DNA of 64,000 nucleotides from Flavobacterium sp. LC2016-01 (GCF_009711135.1 NZ_WMIC01000007.1:62001-126000), one strand, 5' to 3'; positions 41,838 through 51,064 are shown, numbered from the stretch's first letter. Made by a program: numbers and translations. Notes: generated from the sequence alone by a model not told the origin.

Positions 41838-44702
41838 TTAACCAACCAAATTAATGATTTTTCCAGGAACAATAATCACCTTATTTGGCGTTCTGCCGTC
41901 TAATTGTTTTTGTGTTCTTTCGTCTTTCATTACGATTTGTTCGATTTGTTCTTTGGTTAAATCCAAAGGCAATTCGATGGTGAAACGCATTTTTCCGTTG
42001 AAAGAAACTGGATATTCTTTATTTGTTTCAACCAAATGACTTGCCTCAAAAATTGGGAAAGCAACTTCTGAAATTGAAGTTGTATGTCCTAACTGTGACC
42101 ATAATTCTTCAGCAATATGAGGTGCATATGGTGAAACCAAAATCGCTAACGGCTCTAAAATCGCTCTTGAATGACAATTTTGAGAAGACAATTCATTCAC
42201 ACAAATCATAAATTGGGAAACTGAAGTATTGAAAGAGAAATTCTCAATATCTTCCGCCACTTTTTTGATGGTTTTATGCAATGATTTCAAGTTGTCTTTT
42301 GTCGGTTCGTCGTTGTTTACAATTAAACCATTATCATCAAAATACAATCTCCATAATTTTTTCAAGAAACCAAAAACTCCAGAAATACCAGCAGTATTCC
42401 AAGGTTTTGCCTGCTCTAACGGACCTAAGAACATTTCGTATAAACGTAATGTATCAGCACCATATTCATCACAAATATCATCTGGCGTTACTACATTGTA
42501 TTTTGATTTCGACATTTTTTCGACTTCACGACCTACAATGTATTTTCCGTTATCATCTAAAATAAATTCTGCATCAGCGTAATCTTCTCTCCAAGCCTTG
42601 AATTTAGCAACATCTAATTCATCAGAAGAATTAACCATTGAAACATCTGCATGAATTGGCTGTACTTTGTGGTCTCCAATTTTATTTTTAGAAACAAAAC
42701 TATTAGTTCCTTCAATTCTGTAAACAAAAGCACTAGTCCCCAAAATCATTCCCTGATTAATCAGTTTTTTGAATGGTTCTTCTGTTGGCGCAAACCCTTT
42801 GTCTTTTAAGAATTTATTCCAAAAACGAGAATACAATAAATGTCCGGTTGCGTGTTCACTTCCACCAATGTATAAATCTACACTTTCCCAATAAGCCAAA
42901 GCTTCTTTGCTTGCGAATTCATTTTCATTGTGCGCATCCATATAACGCATCCAATACCATGAACTTCCTGCCCAGCCTGGCATTGTGTTCAATTCCAAAG
43001 GAAAAATAGTGACATTGTCAACTAAATCGGTATCAACAACTTTATTTTGTTTTGTATCCCAAGCCCAAACTGCAGCATTTCCTAAAGGAGGCAAACCGTC
43101 TTCAGTTGGTAAATATTTTTCTACTTCTGGCAAAATAATTGGCAAATGTTGTGTATCAATCATTTTTGGTAATCCATTCACATAATAAACTGGAAATGGC
43201 TCACCCCAATAACGCTGACGAGAGAAAACAGCATCACGCAGACGGTAATTTGTTTTACCAATTCCCTGACCTATTTTTTGCAATTCGCTAATAGCAGCAT
43301 ACGTTGCATTTTTATAATTTAATCCGTTTAAGAAATCAGAATTTGCGATTTCAACGTTGTCTTTTGATCCGTAAGCGGCCTCAGAAATATCAACATTGGC
43401 GAAGATATTTTTGATTTCCTGCATTCCGTTTTGACCTTTAAAGAAATTAGCAAACGCATAATCTCTTTCGTCTCCGCAAGGAACCGCCATTACAGCGCCA
43501 GTTCCGTAACCTGCCAAAACATAATCACCAATCCAAACCGGAATGGCTTCTTTCGTAAAAGGATGCTCCGCATAAGCACCTGTAAATACTCCCGAAATGG
43601 TTTTTACATCGGCCATACGCTCACGTTCAGAACGTTTTGCAGTTTTTTCAATATACGCCTCAACTGCTGCTTTTTGTTCTGGAGTTGTAATTTTAGCAAC
43701 CAAATCATGTTCTGGTGCCAAAGTCATAAAAGTAACTCCAAAAATAGTATCAGGACGAGTAGTGAAAACTTCGATTACTTCATCGTGATTTTTCACATTA
43801 AAAGTCACCAAAGCACCAACCGATTTCCCAATCCAGTTTCTTTGAGATTCTTTTATAGACTCACTCCAATCGATATCATTTAGACCTTGAAGCAAACGTT
43901 CGGCATAAGCAGAAATTCGCATACTCCATTGTGTCATTTTTTTTCTTATAACAGGAAAGCCTCCACGCTCAGAAACTCCGTTTACAATTTCGTCATTTGC
44001 CAAGACAGTTCCTAAGCCAGGACACCAGTTCACTTCGGTTTCAGCCAAATAGGTCATTCTGTACTGCAACAGGATTTTTTCTTTTTGATCTTCAGAATAG
44101 GAGTTCCATTCCTCAGCAGTAAAAATCGCTACGTTGTCATCACAAACGGCTTCAACTAATTTATTTCCTTCTTCTTCAAAAACTTTTACAAGCTCAGAAA
44201 TTTCAAAAGCTTTTCCTTGTTTTCTGCAATACCAAGAATTGAACAATTGGATAAAAATCCATTGTGTATGTTTGTAATAATCCGGATTTGATGTACGCAC
44301 TTCGCGCGCCCAATCAAATGAAAATCCGATTTTATCTAATTGTTTTCTGTATCCCGCAATTTGCTTTCCTTCTTTATCAACTCCGCCGTCAATATTTACA
44401 CGAGTTGTATCTTCCGGACGCTGTCCTGTCTGAATTGCATATTGTTCTGCCGGCAATCCAAAACTGTCGTAACCCATTGGATGCAAAACATTGAAACCTT
44501 GATGTCTTTTGAAACGAGAATACACATCTGAAGCTATATAACCCAGCGGATGCCCAACGTGTAATCCTGCTCCAGACGGATAAGGAAACATATCGAGAAC
44601 ATAATGTTTAGGTTTTTCAGAGTTATTTTTTGCTGCAAAAGTTTGATTTTCTGCCCAATATTTTTGCCATTTGGCGTCAATTTCGTTTGGATTGTATTTC
44701 AT
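41838..44702 (-). CDS. leuS: Leucyl-tRNA synthetase
   Basis: A 954-residue class I synthetase charging tRNA-Leu. HIGH-type motif H48-V-G-H51 (GLHVGHPLGYIASD); KMSKS at 729-733 (VEKMSKSKYNVV). The CP1 editing domain lies between, with VFTTRPDTIFGVTFMTLAPE (the T-rich editing site) and YGTGAVMAVPCGDERDYAFA. An insert typical of Bacteroidota follows the zinc region. The gene is monocistronic with its own promoter, and a CTTAG-word repeat occupies the leader. Confidence 0.97.
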   Translation of the reverse strand: MKYNPNEIDAKWQKYWAENQTFAAKNNSEKPKHYVLDMFPYPSGAGLHVGHPLGYIASDVYSRFKRHQGFNVLHPMGYDSFGLPAEQYAIQTGQRPEDTTRVNIDGGVDKEGKQIAGYRKQLDKIGFSFDWAREVRTSNPDYYKHTQWIFIQLFNSWYCRKQGKAFEISELVKVFEEEGNKLVEAVCDDNVAIFTAEEWNSYSEDQKEKILLQYRMTYLAETEVNWCPGLGTVLANDEIVNGVSERGGFPVIRKKMTQWSMRISAYAERLLQGLNDIDWSESIKESQRNWIGKSVGALVTFNVKNHDEVIEVFTTRPDTIFGVTFMTLAPEHDLVAKITTPEQKAAVEAYIEKTAKRSERERMADVKTISGVFTGAYAEHPFTKEAIPVWIGDYVLAGYGTGAVMAVPCGDERDYAFANFFKGQNGMQEIKNIFANVDISEAAYGSKDNVEIANSDFLNGLNYKNATYAAISELQKIGQGIGKTNYRLRDAVFSRQRYWGEPFPVYYVNGLPKMIDTQHLPIILPEVEKYLPTEDGLPPLGNAAVWAWDTKQNKVVDTDLVDNVTIFPLELNTMPGWAGSSWYWMRYMDAHNENEFASKEALAYWESVDLYIGGSEHATGHLLYSRFWNKFLKDKGFAPTEEPFKKLINQGMILGTSAFVYRIEGTNSFVSKNKIGDHKVQPIHADVSMVNSSDELDVAKFKAWREDYADAEFILDDNGKYIVGREVEKMSKSKYNVVTPDDICDEYGADTLRLYEMFLGPLEQAKPWNTAGISGVFGFLKKLWRLYFDDNGLIVNNDEPTKDNLKSLHKTIKKVAEDIENFSFNTSVSQFMICVNELSSQNCHSRAILEPLAILVSPYAPHIAEELWSQLGHTTSISEVAFPIFEASHLVETNKEYPVSFNGKMRFTIELPLDLTKEQIEQIVMKDERTQKQLDGRTPNKVIIVPGKIINLVG

Positions 44703-44703
44703 T

Positions 44704-44744
44704 TCTAAGTGACTAAGATTCTAAGTGACTAAGGTTCTAAGGCT
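44704..44744. repeat. 'CTAAGTGACTAAGATT' tandem words in the leuS leader
   Basis: Words CTAAGTGACTAAGATT and CTAAGTGACTAAGGTT lie between the leuS ATG and the leuS promoter, so they would be transcribed as the 5' untranslated leader. Same family as 18420-18546 and 22418-22457. Confidence 0.82.
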
Positions 44745-44765
44745 TTTCACTAATTAATTATCGCG

Positions 44766-44795
44766 CAAATTTACATTTATTGTCGCTTGTTCCAA
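44766..44795 (-). promoter_or_regulatory. leuS promoter
   Basis: On the minus strand TTG (44795-44793), a 19-base spacer and TAAATTTG (44773-44766). A full consensus match placing the start of transcription about 57 bases before the ATG. Confidence 0.78.
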
Positions 44796-44826
44796 AGCTA
44801 TTTCACTGACAAACAAATAAAATAAC

Positions 44827-44884
44827 AAAATACTTATTTTTAATTACGTAAAAATACTTATGTTTGTAATTCAAAATACGTATC
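44827..44884 (+). promoter_or_regulatory. Candidate operator: three AAAATACKTAT repeats
   Basis: AAAATACTTAT at 44827, AAAATACTTAT at 44851 and AAAATACGTAT at 44873, 24 and 22 bases apart (about two helical turns). They lie between the leuS promoter and the ModE-like gene and could be its binding site. The sequence does not match the E. coli ModE consensus. Confidence 0.45.
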
Positions 44885-44975
44885 AAATATTTTCTTTTTA
44901 TAAAACATTTGAAAAAAAAGAAAGAATACTTTTACGCACTAATCTTTATTTTTACAAAGTTATTTAAAGAACAAA

Positions 44976-45323
44976 ATGAGTATAAATAAAAAATATTCGA
45001 TTGAAGTTCGGGTTTGGATTGAAGAAGCCGATGGTCCATTTCTAGGAATTGGAAAAATCTGGCTTCTAGAAAACATTCAGAAAACTGGATCGATTACGAA
45101 TGCAGCGAAAGAAATGAAAATGGCGTATCGTCAGGCTTGGCAATTGGTTGAAGAAATGAATCAGCGTGCCGAAAATCCGTTGGTCGAAAAATTGCTTGGC
45201 GGAAAAGGCGGTGGTGGCGCGCGATTAACTGAAGCCGGAGAAAGAGCAATCACTGTTTTTTACGAAGTTGAAAAACGCATTAAAGAGTTTGCTCAAAAAG
45301 AAACACAGAATCTGAAATTTTAA
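44976..45323 (+). CDS. ModE-like winged-helix regulator, DNA-binding domain only
   Basis: A 115-residue protein matching the LysR-type winged helix of ModE: FLGIGKIWLLENIQKTGSIT, NAAKEMKMAYRQAWQLVEEM, and the wing LLGGKGGGGARLTEAGERAI, the Gly-rich hallmark of ModE N-domains. The C-terminal molybdate-binding MOP domains found in E. coli ModE are absent. It is followed on the same strand by a TonB receptor and a molybdopterin-oxidoreductase-fold lipoprotein, which supports a link to molybdate or tungstate. Confidence 0.88.
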   Translation: MSINKKYSIEVRVWIEEADGPFLGIGKIWLLENIQKTGSITNAAKEMKMAYRQAWQLVEEMNQRAENPLVEKLLGGKGGGGARLTEAGERAITVFYEVEKRIKEFAQKETQNLKF

Positions 45324-45330
45324 AAACAAA

Positions 45331-45425
45331 TATTTAAACACATAGAAATATACCTTTAGTTACCTAAAAAAGGTGTTTCACTCATTTCAATACACATAGC
45401 TGATCTATGTTTCTATGCATTTAAA
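45331..45425. repeat. 'AACACATAGAAATA..CTATGTTTCTATGCATTT' inverted words
   Basis: ACACATAGAAAT (45338) and ATCTATGTTTCTATG (45403) form an imperfect palindrome between the ModE-like gene and the TonB receptor. Confidence 0.65.
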
Positions 45426-45491
45426 AAACCAAGATCATTTTTTTTAACCTTCAGTGTTCATTTTAAAACATACTGAAAGAAAACCAAAGAC

Positions 45492-48053
45492 ATGAACCAA
45501 AAACTATATCTGCTCTTTATTTTTATCAGCCTGAAAAGTTTTTCACAAACTGAAAATTCTAAAGCAAAGCAAGACAGCATCAAAAAAGAAGAACTAAGCG
45601 AAGTTGTTATTACAGCCTCTCGCCGTTCTGAGAATATTATGCGTTCTCCTATCAGCATCGAACAATTAAAATCGGCGGAAGCCAAAAAAATGGGATCGCC
45701 AAGCATTTACGAAGCGCTTGAAAATGTAAAAGGCGTTCAAATTATTACGCCAAGTTTAGGTTTTAAAGTAATCAACACTCGTGGTTTTGCTAATTCTACA
45801 AATGTAAGATTTGCGCAATTGGTAGACGGAATTGACAATCAGGCACCACACTTGGGCGCACCAATTGCAAATGCTTTGGGCGCTAATGACCTTGATATTG
45901 ATAAAATCGAAATAATTCCAGGAACCGCCGCCGCTTTGTATGGAATGAACGCCATTAATGGTTTAGCAAATATTCAAACTAAAAATCCTTTTGAATATCA
46001 AGGCGTCAGTATTCAGCAATTAACTGGCATAAATCATGTGGGGAATATTGACCGATTTTCGCCAAAAGTATATTCGCAGTTTAATCTAAGATTTGCAAAA
46101 GCTTTCAATGAAAAATTGGCGCTTAAAGTAAATGCTTCGACAACCGGAGGAACAGATTGGGTTGCCGATGACAGAACCGATTTAGCTCCAAATGCAAATG
46201 CATCGACAGGTTTATTTGGTGCAGATAATCCGGCTTATGACGAAGTTAATGGCTACGGAAACGAATCGGCAAACCGAAAAACCTTAAACCTAAACGGCAA
46301 AAATTATGTTGTGGCCAGAACAGGTTATCGCGAAACGGATATTTCAGATTATGGAATCAAAAATTATAAAGCTGATGTCGGATTTTATTTTCGCCCAAAA
46401 CCGGGAAATGAACTTTCTGTATCATACAAAACAGCTTTAATAAACACGATTTATCAGCGTTCAAACCGATTTAGACTTGACAATTACACACTAAATCAAT
46501 TTGCTGTTGATTATCATTCTACCGTTTTTCAGGTAAAAGCCTACGCAACAACAGAGAACACGGGCGATTCATACAATATGCGTTCCCTTGCCGAAAATAT
46601 GGACCGCGCTTATAAATCTGATGACAAATGGTTTTCCGATTATACAACTGCCTACAAAAACGCCATAACAGGCGGTGCAACAGTCGCAGATGCACACAGA
46701 ATTGCCAGAACGCAAAGTGATCAAGGAAGGTTTATTCCTGGAACTGAAGCTTATGAAAAGAAAAAAGAAGAATTGATTGATATCAACAATTGGGATATTG
46801 GCGCCGCTTTGCGCGTAAAATCAACTTTAGTTCATGGCGAAGGATTAATTAATTGGGATAAAGCTTTTGCCCATTTCTTCGAAAAAATGGATGCAAAACT
46901 ATTAAGCGGACTGGATTATAGAAACTACATCATTGTTCCAGACGGCAATTATTTTATTAATCCTGTTCATGCTGACGAAAATTTAACCTATCAAAAAACG
47001 GGCGGATTTACACAATTGACAAAAGATTTCTTCAATTCAAAATTACGTTTGGGCGCAACAGTAAGAGTTGATAAAGCCGATTATTTTGAAGCCAAATTCA
47101 CGCCACAGTTTACTGCAGTTTATTCGCCAAAAGAAAGTTTAAATTTTAGAGCTTCGTATCAAAACGGGTACCGTTTTCCGAGTATTTTTGAGGGTTTTTC
47201 GAATGTGAATTCGGGAGGTGTAAAACGTGTTGGCGGATTGCGAATCATGTCTGACGGAATTTTTGAAAACTCATATACGAAAGCTTCCATTGATAAATTT
47301 CAGGCACAGGTAAATACTGATGTCAATACAAATGGCTTGACTCAGGCGCAGGCAATCGAAAAAAATAAAAATACGATTCAGAAAAATCCATACACCTATT
47401 TAGAACCTGAATTTGTGAAATCCTTTGAAGTTGGTTTTAGAGGAATAACATTAAACCGAAACCTTTTTATTGATGCCGATTTCTATTACAACTCCTATAA
47501 AAATTTCATCGCCCAAGTCGAAGCCAGCATTCCAAATACTACAGATCCAAATCAGATTCCGACTGCATTATATTCAAAAAACAGCCAAAATCGCTATAGA
47601 CTCTGGACAAATTCTAAAAGTAAAATCTACAATTACGGCGGAAGTTTAGGTTTGAAATATCGACTTGATGAAACTTTTACTGCTTTAACCAATCTTACTT
47701 ATACAAAACTCGACCGAACAGATGATAAAGACGGACTTGAAGACGGCTTCAACACACCTGAATTCAACGTCAACGGAACGCTAATGGCGCAAAACATCTG
47801 GAAAAATCTCGGTGCAAGTGTTACAGCGCGCTATCAAAACAATTTTGATTACGTTTCTTTTTTAGTCAGCGGCACTGTTCCTGCCTATTGGTCGATGGAT
47901 GCACAGGTTAATTATTATTTCAAAAAATCAGGTATTACAACAAAACTAGGTGGCACGAATATTTTAAATAAAGCGTATACATCAATTCTAGGCGGACCAT
48001 CAATTGGCGGCTTGTATTATTTATCATTAGTATGGGAAACCAAAAAACTCTAA
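45492..48053 (+). CDS. TonB-dependent receptor, candidate oxyanion/metal importer
   Basis: An 853-residue outer-membrane receptor. Signal peptide ends KSFSQ (residue 19). A TonB-box-like stretch SEVVITASRR leads directly into the plug (SPISIEQLKSAEAKKMGSPS, VQIITPSLGFKVINTRGFAN, IDKIEIIPGTAAALYGMNAI); there is no carboxypeptidase-like extension, unlike the other two receptors here. The barrel ends SLVWETKKL. Its place between a ModE-like regulator and a lipoprotein of molybdopterin-oxidoreductase fold suggests molybdate, tungstate or a chelate as ligand (inference). Confidence 0.9.
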   Translation: MNQKLYLLFIFISLKSFSQTENSKAKQDSIKKEELSEVVITASRRSENIMRSPISIEQLKSAEAKKMGSPSIYEALENVKGVQIITPSLGFKVINTRGFANSTNVRFAQLVDGIDNQAPHLGAPIANALGANDLDIDKIEIIPGTAAALYGMNAINGLANIQTKNPFEYQGVSIQQLTGINHVGNIDRFSPKVYSQFNLRFAKAFNEKLALKVNASTTGGTDWVADDRTDLAPNANASTGLFGADNPAYDEVNGYGNESANRKTLNLNGKNYVVARTGYRETDISDYGIKNYKADVGFYFRPKPGNELSVSYKTALINTIYQRSNRFRLDNYTLNQFAVDYHSTVFQVKAYATTENTGDSYNMRSLAENMDRAYKSDDKWFSDYTTAYKNAITGGATVADAHRIARTQSDQGRFIPGTEAYEKKKEELIDINNWDIGAALRVKSTLVHGEGLINWDKAFAHFFEKMDAKLLSGLDYRNYIIVPDGNYFINPVHADENLTYQKTGGFTQLTKDFFNSKLRLGATVRVDKADYFEAKFTPQFTAVYSPKESLNFRASYQNGYRFPSIFEGFSNVNSGGVKRVGGLRIMSDGIFENSYTKASIDKFQAQVNTDVNTNGLTQAQAIEKNKNTIQKNPYTYLEPEFVKSFEVGFRGITLNRNLFIDADFYYNSYKNFIAQVEASIPNTTDPNQIPTALYSKNSQNRYRLWTNSKSKIYNYGGSLGLKYRLDETFTALTNLTYTKLDRTDDKDGLEDGFNTPEFNVNGTLMAQNIWKNLGASVTARYQNNFDYVSFLVSGTVPAYWSMDAQVNYYFKKSGITTKLGGTNILNKAYTSILGGPSIGGLYYLSLVWETKKL

Positions 48054-48065
48054 ATCATTAATTCT

Positions 48066-48656
48066 ATGAAAATTAAAAATTACATTCTTATTTTTCTAAT
48101 TGCATTTTCTTGTGCGATGTGTAATTCTTCTAAAAAAGAAGAAAAAGTTGCAGCTGAAAAAACTTCAGAAACAAAAAAACTTGATCATGACCTGCTTTCG
48201 GTAGAAGACAGTTTGAAATTAGTAAATCATCAAATCGAAGTAAAGGGTGATGTCGAATTTCCGTTGCAATTGACTGTTGATTCATTAAGAAAAATGAAAG
48301 TTGTTACAATTGACAATCTAAAAATAACTGGCAAAAACGGAGAAGTCAAAAGAGAAATTAAAGTTTGTAAAGGAGTGCTTTTAAAAGATATTTTAGAAAA
48401 AGCAAAAATCAAACAAGAAGATCATAAAGACCGCAATTTTTATATCGTTGCAAGAGCTTCAGACGATTATAAAGCTACTTTTTCTTGGGCAGAAATTTTC
48501 AATAATCCAACAGGTGAAAATGCCTTTATTCTTTTTGAAGAAAATGGAAAACCGTTAAAAAATGGCGAAATGATTGCTATTTGCAGAAACGATATTAGAA
48601 CCGGGCCAAGACATGTTTATTGGTTAAAAAGCATTGAAGTTTATAAAGTCAACTAA
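48066..48656 (+). CDS. Lipoprotein with molybdopterin-oxidoreductase-like domain
   Basis: A 196-residue lipoprotein (lipid Cys 16 or 19 in IAFSCAMCNSS). The domain resembles a shortened sulfite-oxidase Mo-cofactor fold: LTVDSLRKMKVVTI at the start, CKGVLLKDILEKAKI (the G-V-x-L-x-D-x-L signature), FYIVARASDDYKATFSWAEI, GKPLKNGEMIAICRNDIRTG and PRHVYWLKSIEV. The usual Cys ligand to molybdenum, which precedes the G-V-x-L motif in full-length enzymes, is not at its normal place. It may bind rather than catalyse. It lies 12 bases after the TonB receptor, so they form one operon. Confidence 0.82.
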   Translation: MKIKNYILIFLIAFSCAMCNSSKKEEKVAAEKTSETKKLDHDLLSVEDSLKLVNHQIEVKGDVEFPLQLTVDSLRKMKVVTIDNLKITGKNGEVKREIKVCKGVLLKDILEKAKIKQEDHKDRNFYIVARASDDYKATFSWAEIFNNPTGENAFILFEENGKPLKNGEMIAICRNDIRTGPRHVYWLKSIEVYKVN

Positions 48657-48660
48657 GGTT

Positions 48661-48832
48661 CTGAGATGCAGTCCCGAGAGCTATCGGGACTAATGTGCAA
48701 TGTTTTTTTGCTCCCAGAGTCGCAAAGTCGCAAAGTTTTAAAATTGATTGAAGAAAAACTTTGCGACTCTGCGACTTTGCGCGATTCAAACAATTTTTCA
48801 TGCAAACTTTGTGTACTTTGCGGTTAAACCTA
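48661..48832. repeat. Gene-free stretch with three repeat families
   Basis: CAGTCCCGAGAGCTATCGGGACT (48667-48689, quoted in parts: AGTCCCGA/TCGGGACT), AGTCGCAAAGTCGCAAAG with its inverted ACTTTGCGACTCTGCGACTT (48717-48782), and a GTACTTTGCGGTTAAACC fragment (48815-48832) related to the array at 1425-1467. The 279-base gap between the lipoprotein and ftsX holds no gene. Confidence 0.8.
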
Positions 48833-48935
48833 TTTTTTATTCAATATCAAATTGTACATTTATGGTATAAAAGTTCGTTATTAACTTTAAATAAAGAAAT
48901 TCTTTATTATTTTTACCACATAATTTAAGCAGACT

Positions 48936-49811
48936 ATGAGTTCTAACTTTGATAAATTTCAAAAACGCAGGTTAATTTCCTCTTATTTTTCGGTAGTATT
49001 AAGTGTATTCTTGGTTTTATTCCTTTTAGGAGTACTGGGATTATTCATCATTAATTCTAAAAAACTGGCAGATGATTTTAAAGAAAAAATCGCCATGACC
49101 GTTTTCTTTAAAAATGAAGCAAATGACAGCGTTATCAAAGCGTTTAATACCGAATTAAAAAGAGCTCCTTTTGCAAAATCTTTTGTTTATGTAACCAAAG
49201 AAAAAGCGGCGAAAGAGCACACTGATATTATTGGAGAAGATTTCCTTACTTTCTTGGGAGAAAATCCGTTATTGAATTCATACGACATTCACCTAAAAGC
49301 AGATTATGTTGAAAGAGACAGCATCTTAAAAATTGAAAGCGGTCTGCGCAAAAACACCATGATTGAAGATATTGTTTACGACAAACAATTAGTAAATCTG
49401 GTAAATGACAATATCAAAAAAGTAAGTATGTGGATTTTGATCATCAGCGGTTTCTTGACTATAATTGCCGTTTTATTGATCAACAGTTCACTTCGTTTAT
49501 CAATACATTCAAACCGTTTTATCATTAAAACAATGCAAATGGTTGGTGCGACTAAATCATTTATCCGCAAGCCTTTTGTGACAAGAAGCGTTAAATTAGG
49601 AATGCTTGGCGCTGCTTTGGCCATCGTTGCATTGATTGGGCTTTTAATTTATGTTGAAACTAATTTCCCAGGTTTAGGAATTTTAGAAGACAAAGCCTTA
49701 ATTGGATTGGTTTTATTGGCCGTTTTCGGATTAGGCGTTTTAATTACTTGGGTAAGCACGCATTTTGCAACACAACGTTTCTTAAACTTAAGAACAGACG
49801 ATTTATACTAG
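48936..49811 (+). CDS. ftsX: Cell division protein FtsX
   Basis: A 291-residue permease with four membrane helices (about 22-42, 163-183, 215-240 and 262-285) and a large extracytoplasmic loop (KLADDFKEKIAMTVFFKNEA and on). FtsX-specific TMQMVGATKSFIRKPFVTRS follows the second helix. With the ATPase FtsE it controls septal peptidoglycan hydrolases; ftsE is not in this window. It leads a cluster with DUF3098, uppP and truB that I recognise as common in Flavobacteriia. Confidence 0.93.
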   Translation: MSSNFDKFQKRRLISSYFSVVLSVFLVLFLLGVLGLFIINSKKLADDFKEKIAMTVFFKNEANDSVIKAFNTELKRAPFAKSFVYVTKEKAAKEHTDIIGEDFLTFLGENPLLNSYDIHLKADYVERDSILKIESGLRKNTMIEDIVYDKQLVNLVNDNIKKVSMWILIISGFLTIIAVLLINSSLRLSIHSNRFIIKTMQMVGATKSFIRKPFVTRSVKLGMLGAALAIVALIGLLIYVETNFPGLGILEDKALIGLVLLAVFGLGVLITWVSTHFATQRFLNLRTDDLY

Positions 49812-49851
49812 TACTAAGTCGCAATTTTAAGTTTTCAGTATTAAATAAAAT

Positions 49852-49876
49852 GCCTTCGGCTACGCTCAGGCTGACA
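49852..49876. repeat. Single arm of the 'CCTTCGACTACGCTCAG' repeat
   Basis: CCTTCGGCTACGCTCAGGCT, one arm of the element at 38561-38628, between ftsX and the DUF3098 gene. Confidence 0.8.
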
Positions 49877-49923
49877 ATAAATAAAACATCTTGGGTATTG
49901 CTCAGGACAGCAAAAGAAATAAA

Positions 49924-50178
49924 ATGAAAAACAACAATAAAGAAGAACAACAAGTTCAAAAACAGGAATTCCTTTTTGACGGCATCAACTACAAAATCTT
50001 ATTGATCGGAATTGGTGTTATTGCGCTAGGATTTATTCTAATGTCTGGCGGAGGAAGTACTGACCCGAATGTTTTTAATGAAGATATTTTTAGCTTTAGA
50101 CGTATTCGTTTAGCGCCAACAACCGTTTTAATTGGTTTTGGAATCACGATTTATTCTATTTTCAAAAAATCTAAATAA
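49924..50178 (+). CDS. DUF3098 membrane protein
   Basis: An 84-residue protein with two helices separated by a short loop (INYKILLIGIGVIALGFILM; GGSTDPNVFNEDIFSFRRIR; LAPTTVLIGFGITIYSIF). The pattern matches DUF3098. The ATG at 49924 is used because the upstream in-frame extension runs through a repeat. Typical neighbour of ftsX and uppP; the function is unknown. Confidence 0.88.
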   Translation: MKNNNKEEQQVQKQEFLFDGINYKILLIGIGVIALGFILMSGGGSTDPNVFNEDIFSFRRIRLAPTTVLIGFGITIYSIFKKSK

Positions 50179-50205
50179 AATAGATCTCGGATTTTTAATT
50201 GGACT

Positions 50206-50264
50206 GCCCTTCGACTTCGCTCAGGGTGACAATCTGAAATCTGAAATCTGAAATCTAAAATTCT
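50206..50264. repeat. Repeat arm plus 'AATCTGAAATCTGAAATCT' words before uppP
   Basis: GCCCTTCGACTTCGCTCAGG (arm of the 38561-38628 element) is directly followed by three ATCTGAA words reaching to within 3 bases of the uppP ATG. Confidence 0.82.
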
Positions 50265-50266
50265 CC

Positions 50267-51064
50267 ATGAATACATTACAAGCTATCGTTCTTGCCATTA
50301 TTGAAGGAATTACAGAGTTTTTGCCTGTTTCTTCAACTGGACACATGATTATTGCCTCTTCTTTTTTCGGGATTGCACACGAAGATTTTACCAAACTTTT
50401 TACGATTGTTATTCAGCTTGGCGCTATTCTTTCAGTAGTCGTTTTATATTTTAAACGATTTTTTCAAACGCTTGATTTTTACTTTAAACTTTTAGTTGCG
50501 TTTATTCCTGCCGTTGTTTTAGGATTATTACTAAGCGATTTTATTGATGGCTTATTAGAAAATCCTGTTACAGTTGCTATCTCGCTTTTAATTGGAGGAT
50601 TGATTTTATTAAAAGTTGACGAATGGTTCAACAACCCAAATACTGCTGAAACTTCACAAGAAATCACTTATTTACAGGCCCTTAAAATTGGTTTATTTCA
50701 ATGTATTGCTATGATTCCAGGAGTTTCTCGAAGCGGTGCCAGCATCGTTGGTGGAATGTCTCAAAAATTAAGCAGAACAACAGCCGCTGAATTTTCATTT
50801 TTTCTTGCTGTTCCAACAATGCTTGGCGCTACCGTAAAAAAATGCTACGATTATTACAAAGCTGGTTTTGAATTATCGCAAGATCAAACCACAATATTGG
50901 TTATTGGAAACGTTGTTGCTTTTATTGTAGCACTTTTAGCAATTAAAACTTTCATTGGATTTTTGACTAAAAATGGTTTCAAAGTTTTTGGCTATTACCG
51001 AATCATTGCCGGAATTGTTTTATTGCTGATTCACTTTTTAATTCACCCGCTTACCATTATATAA
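50267..51064 (+). CDS. uppP: Undecaprenyl-diphosphate phosphatase
   Basis: A 265-residue membrane enzyme recycling the undecaprenyl carrier for peptidoglycan and surface glycans. The two family signatures are intact: [14 protein letters not shown] at residues 13-26 and [15 protein letters not shown] in the middle; about eight helices. The stop codon overlaps the truB ATG by one base (TAATG), indicating translational coupling. Confidence 0.96.
   Translation: MNTLQAIVLAIIEGITEFLPVSSTGHMIIASSFFGIAHEDFTKLFTIVIQLGAILSVVVLYFKRFFQTLDFYFKLLVAFIPAVVLGLLLSDFIDGLLENPVTVAISLLIGGLILLKVDEWFNNPNTAETSQEITYLQALKIGLFQCIAMIPGVSRSGASIVGGMSQKLSRTTAAEFSFFLAVPTMLGATVKKCYDYYKAGFELSQDQTTILVIGNVVAFIVALLAIKTFIGFLTKNGFKVFGYYRIIAGIVLLLIHFLIHPLTII

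Noticed and set aside
42229..42582. 117-codon open frame opposite leuS
   Set aside because: Antisense to the catalytic end of leuS with no promoter or family signature.
43431..43883. 150-codon open frame opposite leuS
   Set aside because: It lies wholly antisense to the conserved editing domain of leuS, is Cys/Ser/Phe-rich in the manner of antisense frames and has no family resemblance.
48717..48786. Possible CRISPR-like tandem repeats
   Set aside because: The words are short, inverted and without regular unique spacers, and no cas genes are present.
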